Assembly (NCBI RefSeq): GCF_002295115.1
Contig: NZ_NSFV01000003.1
Coordinates: 248,001 to 312,000 of the forward strand
DNA: 64,000 bases
Origin: Mesorhizobium sp. WSM4311
GTDB lineage: Bacteria; Pseudomonadota; Alphaproteobacteria; Rhizobiales; Rhizobiaceae
Direction: 5' to 3'
A program made the position numbers and the translations under genes. The notes below the pieces were generated by a model. It saw only the letters and a list, made by a program, of their open reading frames with translations, did not search any database and was not told where the DNA came from. Position 1 is the first letter of the stretch; every line of letters begins with the position of its first letter. Positions 53,886 through 63,030 of the stretch are shown in pieces.

Positions 53886-55103
53886 TCAGGTGCGCGCGTT
53901 GCGCGGAGCCGTCAACTTGAGTGCGCCGAGGGCCACGAAGCACAGAACGGTGACCGGAAAGATCATCCAGTTCAGCATCTCCCAGCCCCAGGCATTGTAG
54001 ACCATGCCCGACAGCAGCGACGCGCAGGCGACGGAGCCGAACAGGACGAAGTCGTGGAACCCCTGCACCTTGCCCTTTCCCGACGGCCGGTAGCTGGCCG
54101 CGACCATGGCGGTGGCGCCGATGAAGCCGAAATTCCAACCAAGGCCGAGCAGGATCAGCGAGGTCCAGAATTGCCACAGCGCCAGGCCCGACAAGGCCAC
54201 GGCAGCACAGCCGATGAGCATGATCAGGCCGATGGCGACAATGCGCTCGGCGCCGAAGCGATGGATCAGCGAGCCGGTGAAGAAGCTCGGCGCGAACATC
54301 GCCATGACGTGCCATGAAATGCCCAGCGTCGCATCGTCCTCCGACAGGCCGCAACCGACCATGGCCAGCGGCGCGCCGGTCATGACGAAGCTCATCAGCG
54401 CGTAACTGCCGACGGCGCAGAACAGCGCGGCGACGAAGCGCGGCCTGGTGACGATTTCGGACAGGGGCCTGGCATCGCCGCCGGAAACGTCAACCTTGCT
54501 CGCCGCCTTCGCCGGCAGGCGCAGAAACGACAGGATCATCGCGCCGACGGCTGCCAGCGGCAGGATGGAGGCGAACGATCCGGCAAACATCACCGGTGCG
54601 AACAGTTCCCGGGTGAAGATGACGATCTGCGGCCCGAGGATGGCGGTGACAATGCCGCCGGCCAGCACGAAGGAGATGGCGCGCGCCTTGAACTGCGGAG
54701 GCGCATTGTCGGCGGCTGCGAAGCGGAATTGCTGGACGAAGGCGCCACCGATGCCGATCACCAGCAGCGCGAACGCGAACAACCAGAAACTGCCGTGGAA
54801 AAGCGCCAGTGTGGCAATCAGGCCGCCAAGCGCGGTGACGACGGTTCCGGTCATGAAGCCGCCGCGCTGGCCCAGCTGGCGGATAATGGCCGCGGCGGGC
54901 AAGGCGCCGAGCGCGACGCCGATGTTGAAGCCGGTGATCGGCGCCGTGGCCAGCGATTTGTCGGCACCGAGCAGGTATTGGCCGGCCAGCGCGCCCATCG
55001 AAATGGCGATGGGTGCCGCCGAGCCGATAATCGCCTGCGAGGCGGCGAGGATTAACGCGGTGCGCCGCGCCTCCCTGCCCGTCTCGATGGCGATGGCCGT
55101 CAC
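53886..55103 (-). CDS. MFS transporter
   Basis: 405 aa, twelve predicted helices in two halves; no clear subfamily motif. The opening is [20 protein letters not shown]. Substrate unknown. The ATG at 55103 overlaps the nusB stop (ATGA), so it is the last gene of the riboflavin/nusB cluster, though functionally probably separate. Confidence 0.87.
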   Translation of the reverse strand: MTAIAIETGREARRTALILAASQAIIGSAAPIAISMGALAGQYLLGADKSLATAPITGFNIGVALGALPAAAIIRQLGQRGGFMTGTVVTALGGLIATLALFHGSFWLFAFALLVIGIGGAFVQQFRFAAADNAPPQFKARAISFVLAGGIVTAILGPQIVIFTRELFAPVMFAGSFASILPLAAVGAMILSFLRLPAKAASKVDVSGGDARPLSEIVTRPRFVAALFCAVGSYALMSFVMTGAPLAMVGCGLSEDDATLGISWHVMAMFAPSFFTGSLIHRFGAERIVAIGLIMLIGCAAVALSGLALWQFWTSLILLGLGWNFGFIGATAMVAASYRPSGKGKVQGFHDFVLFGSVACASLLSGMVYNAWGWEMLNWMIFPVTVLCFVALGALKLTAPRNART

Positions 55104-55600
55104 GATGCGTCCTTGCCCCGCCCCTCGCCGCGCACCCGGCGTGACACGCGGTCGAGCACGGCATTGACGAGTTTCGGCTCGTCTTCCTCGTAGAAGGCCT
55201 TGGCAATGTCGACATATTCCGAAACGATGACCGCCACCGGCACGTCCTCGCGCTTCATCAATTCATAGACGCCGGCGCGCATAATGGCGCGCAGCGTCGA
55301 ATCGAGCCTCGACAGCGGCCAATCATCGGTCAATGCTTGGCGGATGACTGGATCGATGGTCTTCTGGTTCTCGACGACGCCGGTCAGGATGGCGCGGAAC
55401 CATTGCGCATCCGCCTCGCGATAGAGCGCGCCGTCGACTTCCTTGCCAAGCCGGAACGCCTCATATTCGGCGGTGATCTCGAAGACACCGCTGCCGGCGA
55501 CATCCATCTGATAGAGCGCCTGCACAGCGGCCAGACGGGCCGCGCCACGCTTGTTGGCATGGCGCACAGCGGGCTGTCCGGGCGAAGCGGGCTCGCTCAC
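55100..55600 (-). CDS. nusB: Transcription antitermination protein NusB
   Basis: 166 aa helical RNA-binding protein for rRNA antitermination. [20 protein letters not shown] at the start and [38 protein letters not shown] and LVNAVLDRV are family marks. The start is a GTG at 55600 which overlaps the ribH stop. ribH-nusB coupling is common in bacteria. Confidence 0.94.
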   Translation of the reverse strand: MSEPASPGQPAVRHANKRGAARLAAVQALYQMDVAGSGVFEITAEYEAFRLGKEVDGALYREADAQWFRAILTGVVENQKTIDPVIRQALTDDWPLSRLDSTLRAIMRAGVYELMKREDVPVAVIVSEYVDIAKAFYEEDEPKLVNAVLDRVSRRVRGEGRGKDAS

Positions 55601-56091
55601 GATCGCGCTCCCAATTGTTCCTTGAGCGCGATCATGGTCAGCGCCGCTCGCGCGGCAAAGCCACCCTTGTCGCCTTCCGAGCGCTTGGCCCGCGTCCATG
55701 CCTGGGCGTCGTTCTCGGTGGTCAGGATGCCGTTGCCGACACAGACCGAGTCCTGCACGGACAGGTCCATCAGCGCGCGGCTGGATTCATTGGCGACGAT
55801 ATCGAAGTGATAGGTGTCGCCACGGACGATCGTGCCGAGGGCGACAAACCCATCGTAATTGGTGCCGCCTTCCGCCGCGCCGTCCAGCGCGAAGGTGATC
55901 ACTGCGGGAATTTCGAGCGAACCTGGAACGGTGACGACGTCGTAAGTCGCGCCCGCTTCATCGAGCGCGCTCGTCGCGCCGTCGAGCAGCGCGTCGGCAA
56001 GGTCGTCGTGAAAGCGCGCTTCGACAATCAGCAGATGCGCCTTCGCCTTCGGACGAATGAAGGCTTTGCCGTGTTGGGATGTACCAGCCAT
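55597..56091 (-). CDS. ribH: 6,7-dimethyl-8-ribityllumazine synthase
   Basis: 164 aa. [17 protein letters not shown] and [20 protein letters not shown] (with the catalytic His) identify lumazine synthase, the penultimate step of riboflavin synthesis. It is coupled to nusB by GTGA overlap. 109 bp separate it from ribE. Confidence 0.95.
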   Translation of the reverse strand: MAGTSQHGKAFIRPKAKAHLLIVEARFHDDLADALLDGATSALDEAGATYDVVTVPGSLEIPAVITFALDGAAEGGTNYDGFVALGTIVRGDTYHFDIVANESSRALMDLSVQDSVCVGNGILTTENDAQAWTRAKRSEGDKGGFAARAALTMIALKEQLGARS

Positions 56092-56200
56092 AAAAGTCTC
56101 CGGGGGGTTGCCGGTGACTTAGGCCGAAGCCGGATTGATCGCAAGCGGAAGATTGCTGGAGTGTGTCAGACGCATTGGACCGGCCGGTCCGGCAGACTTT

Positions 56201-56818
56201 CTAGAGCCCCTCTTTCGCCGCCTCCGCCAGTCGTGCCGCATAGCGGGCCATGGTGTCGATCTCGAGATTGACGCGGTCGCCGACCTTGCGCTCGCCCCAC
56301 GTGGTCACGGTCAGCGAGTGGTGGATCAACAGCACGTCGAAGCGGGTGCCCTCGACCTTGTTGACGGTGAGCGAGGTGCCGTCGAGCGCGACGGAGCCCT
56401 TTGGCGCGATGAATTTGGCCAGATGGCGCGGTGCCTCAAGCGTGAAGCGCACCGCGTCGCCCTCGTCCTTGCGCTCGACGATCTCGGCGGCGCCGTCGAC
56501 ATGGCCCGATACGATGTGGCCGCCGAGTTCGTCGCCTATCTTCAGCGCCCGTTCGAGATTGACCTTGGTGCCGGATTTCCAGCTCGACGCCGTGGTCAGC
56601 CGCAAGGCCTCTTCCCAGGCCTCGACCTCGAACCAGCGCGCGTTCGAGCCATGTTCGGGCAGCGCCGTGACCGTCAGGCAGACGCCGCCACAAGAAATCG
56701 AGGCGCCAATGGCGATGGTTTCGGGGTCATAGGCGGTATCGATGCGCAAGCCGACGCCTTCGCTGAGCGGCTTGATGGCCGCGACGGTGCCGATATCGGT
56801 GACAATTCCGGTAAACAT
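56201..56818 (-). CDS. ribE: Riboflavin synthase (alpha chain)
   Basis: 205 aa, two lumazine-binding repeats: MFTGIVTDIGTVAAI at residue 1 and GGHIVSGHVDGAAEI near residue 98. The enzyme converts two lumazines to riboflavin. ribD ends 12 bp upstream. Confidence 0.95.
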   Translation of the reverse strand: MFTGIVTDIGTVAAIKPLSEGVGLRIDTAYDPETIAIGASISCGGVCLTVTALPEHGSNARWFEVEAWEEALRLTTASSWKSGTKVNLERALKIGDELGGHIVSGHVDGAAEIVERKDEGDAVRFTLEAPRHLAKFIAPKGSVALDGTSLTVNKVEGTRFDVLLIHHSLTVTTWGERKVGDRVNLEIDTMARYAARLAEAAKEGL

Positions 56819-56830
56819 CGATGCTGATCC

Positions 56831-57961
56831 CTAGAGGTCCCTTACCCACTCGGCGTAGCTGTCCTCGCCGAAGCGCATCTCGCGCAACTTGCGGAAGCCT
56901 GCCGGGATATGGTCGGCATCGACCGGCGATGCAATGCCATCCTCGCCAATAGCCTCCGGCCCCTGGAACAACACGATGCGATCGACCAGATCTTCGTCGA
57001 GGAATGCCTTGGCGACCTGGGCGCCGCCCTCGACCAGCACGCTTGCCATGCCGAGCGCCGCCAGGTCTTCGAGCAGTTCCGGCAAGGCGACGACGCCGTC
57101 ATGGGTTTCGGTGCCGATGAAGCGTACGCCGGCGCGCTCGAGCGCGGCGCGACGGTGCGGATCGGCTTCAAGACAGGCAGCGACATAAAGCGGCACGCGG
57201 TCGACACCGGAAACCAGCTTCGAGGCTTCCGGGAGCCGTATCTGGCGATCGAGGATGATGCGCGCCGGCGAACGGTTCTCCAGCCCCGGCAGACGCACGG
57301 TCAGCGCCGGATCGTCTTCCAGCGCCGTGCCGATGCCAATCAGTATGGCGTCGGACTCCGCGCGCATCAGATAGACGTCGCGGCGCGCGATCTCGCCGGT
57401 GATTGCGACCTGGCCGGCGCCTTTCCTGCCGATCTGGCCATCGCTCGAAAGCGCAAGCTTCAGCGTCACTTCCGGACGTTTTCGCAGAGATCGAATCAAA
57501 TAACCCGCCATCTGCTCGGCGGCTTCCGTGGCCAGGACCTTCTCCACCACCTCGATGCCGGCGGCGCGCAGGATGGCATAGCCCTTGCCGGAGACACGCG
57601 GATCCGGGTCGCTGGCGGCCCCCACGACGCGCGCAATGCCGGCATTGACCAGCGCGATGGCGCAAGGCGGGGTGCGGCCGTGATGCGCGCAAGGTTCTAG
57701 CGTGACATAGGCGGTGGCACCACGCGCGAGCGCGCCGGCCTCGGCCAGCGCCTCGGTCTCGGCATGCGGCCGGCCGCCGACCGCGGTGACACCGGTGCCG
57801 ACAATCATCGGCCCCGCGCCGTCATCTCGCACGATCAGCGTGCCGACGGAAGGATTGGTGGAGGTGCGGCCGGCATTCCTGCGCGAAAGCCGCAAGGCGG
57901 CGGCCATGAAACGACGATCAAGGGCCGCTTGTTCGGCCTCGCTCAGTTGCGATGCTGCCAT
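56831..57961 (-). CDS. ribD: Bifunctional riboflavin deaminase/reductase
   Basis: 376 aa. N-terminal deaminase with zinc motif HAETEAL and EPCAHHGRTPPC; C-terminal reductase (about 160-376, PEVTLKLALSSDGQIG and VLVEGGAQVAKAF). Starts two bases after nrdR ends. Confidence 0.96.
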   Translation of the reverse strand: MAASQLSEAEQAALDRRFMAAALRLSRRNAGRTSTNPSVGTLIVRDDGAGPMIVGTGVTAVGGRPHAETEALAEAGALARGATAYVTLEPCAHHGRTPPCAIALVNAGIARVVGAASDPDPRVSGKGYAILRAAGIEVVEKVLATEAAEQMAGYLIRSLRKRPEVTLKLALSSDGQIGRKGAGQVAITGEIARRDVYLMRAESDAILIGIGTALEDDPALTVRLPGLENRSPARIILDRQIRLPEASKLVSGVDRVPLYVAACLEADPHRRAALERAGVRFIGTETHDGVVALPELLEDLAALGMASVLVEGGAQVAKAFLDEDLVDRIVLFQGPEAIGEDGIASPVDADHIPAGFRKLREMRFGEDSYAEWVRDL

Positions 57962-57963
57962 GC

Positions 57964-58443
57964 TCAGCCGGCGTCCTCTTCACTCTTGTCTTCGTCGCCC
58001 TTCAGCTCGCCCAGGAGTTCATGAAAATCCTTGGCCTCGCGGAAATTGCGGTAGACTGAGGCAAAACGCACATAGGCGACGTCGTCGAGCGACTTCAGCG
58101 CCTCCATGACCAGCCGGCCGACCTCGCCGGAGGCCACTTCCGTCTCGCCGGAGCTTTCAAGCTGGCGCACGATGCCGGTCACGGCGCGGTCGATGCGTTC
58201 GGGATCGACATTGCGCTTGCGCACCGCGATCTCGACCGAGCGCAGCAGCTTGTCGCGGTCGAACGGCACTTTACGGCCCGACTTCTTGACCACGACCAGA
58301 TCGCGCAACTGGACGCGTTCGAAGGTGGTGAACCGGCCGCCGCAATCGGGGCAGACACGCCGCCTGCGGATCGCCGCGCCATCCTCGGCGGGGCGCGAAT
58401 CCTTCACCTGCGTATCTTCGGACTGGCAATAGGGACAGCGCAT
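57964..58443 (-). CDS. nrdR: Transcriptional repressor NrdR
   Basis: 159 aa. N-terminal zinc ribbon ([12 protein letters not shown] and [12 protein letters not shown]) followed by an ATP cone. It represses ribonucleotide reductase genes. It lies directly before ribD, as in other Rhizobiales. Confidence 0.97.
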   Translation of the reverse strand: MRCPYCQSEDTQVKDSRPAEDGAAIRRRRVCPDCGGRFTTFERVQLRDLVVVKKSGRKVPFDRDKLLRSVEIAVRKRNVDPERIDRAVTGIVRQLESSGETEVASGEVGRLVMEALKSLDDVAYVRFASVYRNFREAKDFHELLGELKGDEDKSEEDAG

Positions 58444-58538
58444 GGAGAGCCTTGGGTTCGCGAATCTGGTGAGGCGAAAGGCTTAGAGCCTTTCCGACCG
58501 GGATTGAAGCCGTTCCGTCTCTTCAACGGACTGCAGCA

Positions 58539-58868
58539 TCAGAGATAGCGGGGCGCGAGGAAGATTGCCAGCGCGGCAACCAGCCAGACGGCGATGCCGC
58601 CGGCAACAGCCAGGCGATAGTCGACCTTGTCGATGAACAACCAGCAGGCGCCGAGGAAGGCAAGATAGGCGGGAATTGTCTTCATTCCGGCAAGGCAGGC
58701 ATCGCGGAAACCGCCCGGATCGCCCTTGGCGCCGACGGCGAGCAAGGCAATGACGGCAAAGGTCGGCGCCAGCGGCAGGATACCTGGCAGGACATTGCCC
58801 CGCTTGGACGCCCAGACGATCAGCGCCGTCACCAGCCCGCCGACCACACCCTTCCAGACAATGTCCAT
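58539..58868 (-). CDS. Small membrane protein, DUF3147/GlpM-like
   Basis: 109 aa, four hydrophobic helices. WKGVVGGLVTALIVWASKRG at the start and the ending helix fit the DUF3147 family. Function unknown. It lies between nrdR and an exported protein within the otherwise conserved glyA-nrdR region. The 95-bp gap before nrdR carries a rhizobial-repeat-like fragment (58483-58535, tagagcctttccg). Confidence 0.8.
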   Translation of the reverse strand: MDIVWKGVVGGLVTALIVWASKRGNVLPGILPLAPTFAVIALLAVGAKGDPGGFRDACLAGMKTIPAYLAFLGACWLFIDKVDYRLAVAGGIAVWLVAALAIFLAPRYL

Positions 58869-58894
58869 CCGCGGTCCCTACTGCGACCGAGCCG

Positions 58895-59476
58895 TCACGG
58901 CGCGACATCCTTGGTCGGGAAGCCGCAAGACGTTCCGAGGTTGCGGTAGGCCTTGGTGAAGCCGTCCATCGGGATGCTGGCGAAGGCCTGCTTGCCGAAA
59001 GTCACGTCGAGCGAGACGACCTGACGCATGGCTCGCAGCAGCGCGAGACTGGTCTTGGCCTGGTTGTCGACCGTCCAGCTCGGACGGCCGATGCCGGCAT
59101 CGTTGGAATAGACCGTTGCCGAAACCTTGACGCCGGGATCGCCGAACGTCGCCGCGATCTTCTTGCCGGTCGGCAGTTGCTTGTTGTCGACGGTGAGCAT
59201 GATGGCGGGATAGGCATCAGGCGGCAGCGCATCGCCGGTCGAGATCGACAAGGTCAGCGTGCCTGAATTGCCATTCGCGTCGAAGAACGCCGTCGAAGCC
59301 GCACAGGTCTTGTGCGCATCCTGGCCGGTATCGAGTGTATCGACCATGGTTGTCCATCGGCCGAAGGTGCTCGTGGCAGGCATGTCCGGAGCGGGCTGTG
59401 TCTGCGCCGAAGCGGGCCCACAGACGGCCAGCCAGCCGATAGCGCCGAGTAACGCGATACGAAAATTGCCCATCAT
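58895..59476 (-). CDS. Exported hypothetical protein, weakly IalB-like
   Basis: 193 aa. Signal peptide to about residue 25 (MMGNFRIALLGAIGWLAVCG, cleavage near PASAQ). The mature part ends FASIPMDGFTKAYRNLGTSC, reminiscent of invasion-associated locus B proteins (a SLxGFxxAxxxL end), and has two Cys that could bond. The similarity is faint. GGAG precedes the double ATG at 59476/59473. Confidence 0.72.
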   Translation of the reverse strand: MMGNFRIALLGAIGWLAVCGPASAQTQPAPDMPATSTFGRWTTMVDTLDTGQDAHKTCAASTAFFDANGNSGTLTLSISTGDALPPDAYPAIMLTVDNKQLPTGKKIAATFGDPGVKVSATVYSNDAGIGRPSWTVDNQAKTSLALLRAMRQVVSLDVTFGKQAFASIPMDGFTKAYRNLGTSCGFPTKDVAP

Positions 59477-59570
59477 CGTTTCTCCAGTTCCATGCGCCAC
59501 CCGATCAGGGGTGGCGCGCCGCCGGCGGATAAAAGATGACGCTTCGCGCCTGGTCAATCGATAAGGACGG

Positions 59571-60884
59571 TCAGCCGAGATACGGATAGAGCGGAAAACG
59601 ATCGGTCAACGCCACGACCTTGGCCTTGACCGCCGCCTCGACCGCGGCATTGCCCTCGTCCGAATTGGCGACCTTGAGACCATCCAGCACTTCGGCGATC
59701 AGCTTGCCGATCTCGCGGAATTCGGCCTGGCCGAAGCCGCGCGTGGTGCCGGCCGGCGTGCCCAGGCGCACGCCCGAGGTGACGAAAGGCTTTTCCGGAT
59801 CGAAGGGAATGCCGTTCTTGTTGCAAGTGATGTTGGCGCGGCCAAGGGCTGCCTCGGCGCGCTTGCCGGTGGCGTTCTTGGGGCGCAAATCGACCAGCAT
59901 CAAATGGTTGTCGGTGCCGCCGGAGACGATGTCGAGGCCCGTCTCCTTGAGGCTCGAAGCCAGCGCCTTGGCGTTGGCGGCCACACTCTCGGCATAGACC
60001 TTGAAGCTCGGCTTAAGCGCCTCGCCGAAGGCCACCGCCTTGGCGGCGATGACATGCATCAGCGGGCCGCCCTGCAGGCCGGGGAACACCGCCGAATTCA
60101 TCTTCTTGGCAATCTCTTCGTCGTTGCACAGGATCATGCCGCCGCGCGGGCCGCGCAGCGACTTGTGCGTCGTGGTCGTCACCACATGGGCGTGCGGCAA
60201 TGGCGAGGGATGCACGCCGCCCGCGACCAGGCCAGCGATGTGCGCCATGTCGACCATCAGATACGCGCCGACCGCATCGGCGATCTCGCGAAAGCGCTTC
60301 CAGTCCCAGATGCGCGAATAGGCGGTGCCACCGGCCAGGATCAGCTTCGGCTTGGTCTCATGCGCGGTCTTCTCGATCGCGTCCATGTCGAGCAGATGGT
60401 CTTCCTTGCGCACGCCATAGGAGACGACCTTGAACCACTTGCCGCTCATGTTGACCGGCGAGCCATGGGTGAGATGGCCGCCGGAATTGAGGTCGAGGCC
60501 CATGAAGGTGTCGCCGGGTTGCAGCAGCGCCAGGAACACCGCCTGGTTCATCTGGCTGCCGGAGTTCGGCTGGACGTTGGCGAAATTGCAGCCGAACAGC
60601 TTCTTCGCCCGCTCGATGGCCAGTTCCTCGGCCACGTCGACGAACTGGCAGCCGCCATAGTAGCGCTTGCCCGGATAGCCCTCGGCATATTTGTTGGTCA
60701 TGATCGACCCCTGCGCCTCGAGCACCGCGCGCGAAACGATGTTTTCCGAGGCGATCAGCTCGATCTCGTGGCGCTGGCGACCGAGTTCATTGCGGATGGC
60801 ACCGAAAATCTCCGGATCGGCGTCTTCCAGCGTGGTTTCGAAGAAGGATTCGAATTTGTTCGACGCTGCCGCTGCTGTTGCCAT
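59571..60884 (-). CDS. glyA: Serine hydroxymethyltransferase
   Basis: 437 aa. PLP lysine in [39 protein letters not shown] and [15 protein letters not shown] are family signatures. The enzyme interconverts serine and glycine and feeds one-carbon units to folate. GGAGG lies before the ATG at 60884. The upstream leader carries an inverted repeat described separately. Confidence 0.98.
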   Translation of the reverse strand: MATAAAASNKFESFFETTLEDADPEIFGAIRNELGRQRHEIELIASENIVSRAVLEAQGSIMTNKYAEGYPGKRYYGGCQFVDVAEELAIERAKKLFGCNFANVQPNSGSQMNQAVFLALLQPGDTFMGLDLNSGGHLTHGSPVNMSGKWFKVVSYGVRKEDHLLDMDAIEKTAHETKPKLILAGGTAYSRIWDWKRFREIADAVGAYLMVDMAHIAGLVAGGVHPSPLPHAHVVTTTTHKSLRGPRGGMILCNDEEIAKKMNSAVFPGLQGGPLMHVIAAKAVAFGEALKPSFKVYAESVAANAKALASSLKETGLDIVSGGTDNHLMLVDLRPKNATGKRAEAALGRANITCNKNGIPFDPEKPFVTSGVRLGTPAGTTRGFGQAEFREIGKLIAEVLDGLKVANSDEGNAAVEAAVKAKVVALTDRFPLYPYLG

Positions 60885-60898
60885 GGCCTGAAATCCTC

Positions 60899-60965
60899 CG
60901 GTTCGGGGCAATTTGTTTATGCTTATCGTTGCCCCAAAACCGCTGCACACTTTTGGGCGACACGC
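60899..60965. repeat. Rhizobial-type dispersed palindromic repeat in the glyA leader
   Basis: GGGGCAA (60905-60911) and TTGCCCC (60929-60935) pair, with outer CGGTT (60899-60903) and AACCG (60938-60942). The region 60940-60965 reads like the AAAAGTGTG...CGGTTTT part of the palindromic repeat scattered in Rhizobiales genomes. The inner arm lies directly beside the glyA ribosome-binding site. Confidence 0.5.
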
Positions 60966-61077
60966 ATTGCCGCGCCATTAACACAGTTGTTTTCGACCCG
61001 CCACGTTTGCGGCGCGAAATTTGCTGGCCGGTTTGCGGCAGAGACTGCAAATCCGCAGCCGCCGAGCACCGCCGGTG

Positions 61078-62721
61078 CTATTTCCGTGTCTGCCTGCCGT
61101 TCAAAAGGGCTTCCGTCAGGGTGATCTCGGTGAACAGCGCCCGCGCTGTGTGGTCGTTGATCTCGCCGCGGCGAAGCATGGCGCGCAAGGCGCCACGCTC
61201 GGCGGCGATGCCGGCGAGCCTCAGATCGATCTCCAGCCTTCCCGCCTCCCGCACTTCGGCGCGCGCCTCATCGGCCTCGTCGGACGCCGCGATGCGGCGC
61301 CGATAGGCCGCGACAATGCCGTTGGCGGCGGCGAGCTTGAGGCCGGGCACATCGCCCTCCTCTTCATCCGTCTGGGCGATGCTTTCGAGGTGGGCGATCG
61401 CCGCCTTCGCAGCGCCAACGCGAGCCATGCGTTCCTCGGCGGCGCCGGCGTCTTCGCCGGGCTCGACCAGCCCGCGCGCGATCACCGGCAAGGCCAGGCT
61501 GGCGATCACAAGGGAGCAGATGATGACGCCGGCGGCGAGGAAGATGACCAGGTCGCGCGCGGGGAATGGCGAACCGTCCTGGAGGGCCAGCGGCAGCGAC
61601 AATATGCCGGCCAGCGTGATGGCGCCGCGCACGCCCGAGACCGACCCGGCGAGCCGCACGCGCAGGCCGAACGGTTCGGTCTTACGCTTGCCGAGCCGCG
61701 CCGCAAAACCCGCCGTAATGTCGCCGATCCAAATCCAGACGAAGCGGAGCGCGATCAGGCAAAGGGTCAGCAGAAGGACCGTCAGCACCGGCTCGAGCAG
61801 CCAATGGCGGCTGGACAGCTCCGGTGGCACCTTGCGGATGATTTCGGGAAGCTGCAGGCCGAGCACTATGAACAGCGCGCCGTTGAAGACGAAGGAAAAC
61901 GTCGTCCACAGCGAGATCGTCTGCATGCGCGCCGAGACGCCGAGAAAGCGGAATATGCCGGTGCTTCCGGTCAAGAGACCGGCGGTCACCGCGGCCAGGA
62001 TGCCCGAGGCCCCGAAATGCTCGGCGCCGAGATAGGCGACGAAGGGAAGCAGGACGGTGATCAGCACCTGCGCCTCGGCGGGCACGCCGCCTATGCGGTT
62101 GAGGAGTTGCAGCGTCTTGGCGGCGACGAACAAGGCCGCCACGCCGGCCAGGATACCGACCGCCACTGCGTAGACAAAACTCAGCGAAGCGGCGGCAAAG
62201 GAAAAACTGCCGGTCAATGCCGCCGCGACGGCAAAGCGAAACATGACCAGGCCCGACGCATCGTTGAGCAGGGACTCGCCTTCCAGAATGTGCATCAGCC
62301 GCGCCGGGACGACGTTCCTGTCGACGATCGAGGAGACGGCCACCGCATCGGTCGGCGACAGCACGGCCGCGAGCGCGAAGGCCACGACCAGCGGAATGCT
62401 CGGCACCAGCCAGTGCAAGGCATAGCCGAAACCGACAATGGTGAAAAAGACGAGGCCGATGGCAAGGTCGAGGATCGGCCCGCGCAGGGCCATCAGCTCG
62501 CGCTTGGGCGCGCCGAAGGCATCGCTGAACAGCAGCGGCGGAATGAACACCAGCAGGAACAGCTCCGGATCGATCTCGACATGAATGCCGCGCACCGGCC
62601 AGGCAAGGGCAGCACCTATGGCGATCTGCAGGACCGGCAGCGGCACCCGCACCAGCCGCACCAGCGCGCCGGAAACAGCGACGAAGACCAGCACGACGAG
62701 GACGAAGATAGCGGCTTGCAT
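61078..62721 (-). CDS. Na+/H+ antiporter (NhaP/CPA1 family)
   Basis: 547 aa, about 12 helices. The CPA1 core motifs are visible: FIPPLLFSDAF, SPTDAVAVSSIV with the ion-binding Asp, and LLNDASGLVMFRFAV. The C-terminal ~140 residues form a soluble cytoplasmic tail. Likely exchanges sodium or potassium for protons. Start chosen at the ATG at 62721. Confidence 0.92.
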   Translation of the reverse strand: MQAAIFVLVVLVFVAVSGALVRLVRVPLPVLQIAIGAALAWPVRGIHVEIDPELFLLVFIPPLLFSDAFGAPKRELMALRGPILDLAIGLVFFTIVGFGYALHWLVPSIPLVVAFALAAVLSPTDAVAVSSIVDRNVVPARLMHILEGESLLNDASGLVMFRFAVAAALTGSFSFAAASLSFVYAVAVGILAGVAALFVAAKTLQLLNRIGGVPAEAQVLITVLLPFVAYLGAEHFGASGILAAVTAGLLTGSTGIFRFLGVSARMQTISLWTTFSFVFNGALFIVLGLQLPEIIRKVPPELSSRHWLLEPVLTVLLLTLCLIALRFVWIWIGDITAGFAARLGKRKTEPFGLRVRLAGSVSGVRGAITLAGILSLPLALQDGSPFPARDLVIFLAAGVIICSLVIASLALPVIARGLVEPGEDAGAAEERMARVGAAKAAIAHLESIAQTDEEEGDVPGLKLAAANGIVAAYRRRIAASDEADEARAEVREAGRLEIDLRLAGIAAERGALRAMLRRGEINDHTARALFTEITLTEALLNGRQTRK

Positions 62722-62982
62722 GGCACGATTCCGGCTGTTTTGCGAACCATGCGCAATCGTCGTCCTCGCGTCCAGACAGCGCCGGAACGGCGATGGCCGA
62801 GGCCGGCCTATGTTTGCGGTATAGAAAAAGCGGACCGCGCGGACGGCAGGCCGTCCATGCAAAAGGCGTTGCCCAAGCGACCGTCCGCTTCCGCGTCAAC
62901 AATGTTGCAAACTCGGCGCCGTCAACCGCGCGCAAGCGATGGCGCGGTTGGTCAACCAACGGCTGATCTAACCACCCTGCAA

Positions 62983-63014
62983 ACGAAAGGCCGCCCCTTC
63001 GAACGGCCTTTCGT
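62983..63014 (-). terminator. Terminator of the L,D-transpeptidase gene
   Basis: An 11-bp stem ACGAAAGGCCG / CGGCCTTTCGT with a 10-base loop, 17 bp after the stop codon, ending in TTTCGTTT on the minus strand. Confidence 0.75.
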
Positions 63015-63030
63015 CAAAATTGTCAGTCTC

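Noticed and set aside
56092..56200. FMN riboswitch in the riboflavin gene cluster
   Set aside because: No AGGGTGAAATTCCC-like core or matching stem is found in the gaps before ribH, ribE, ribD or nrdR.
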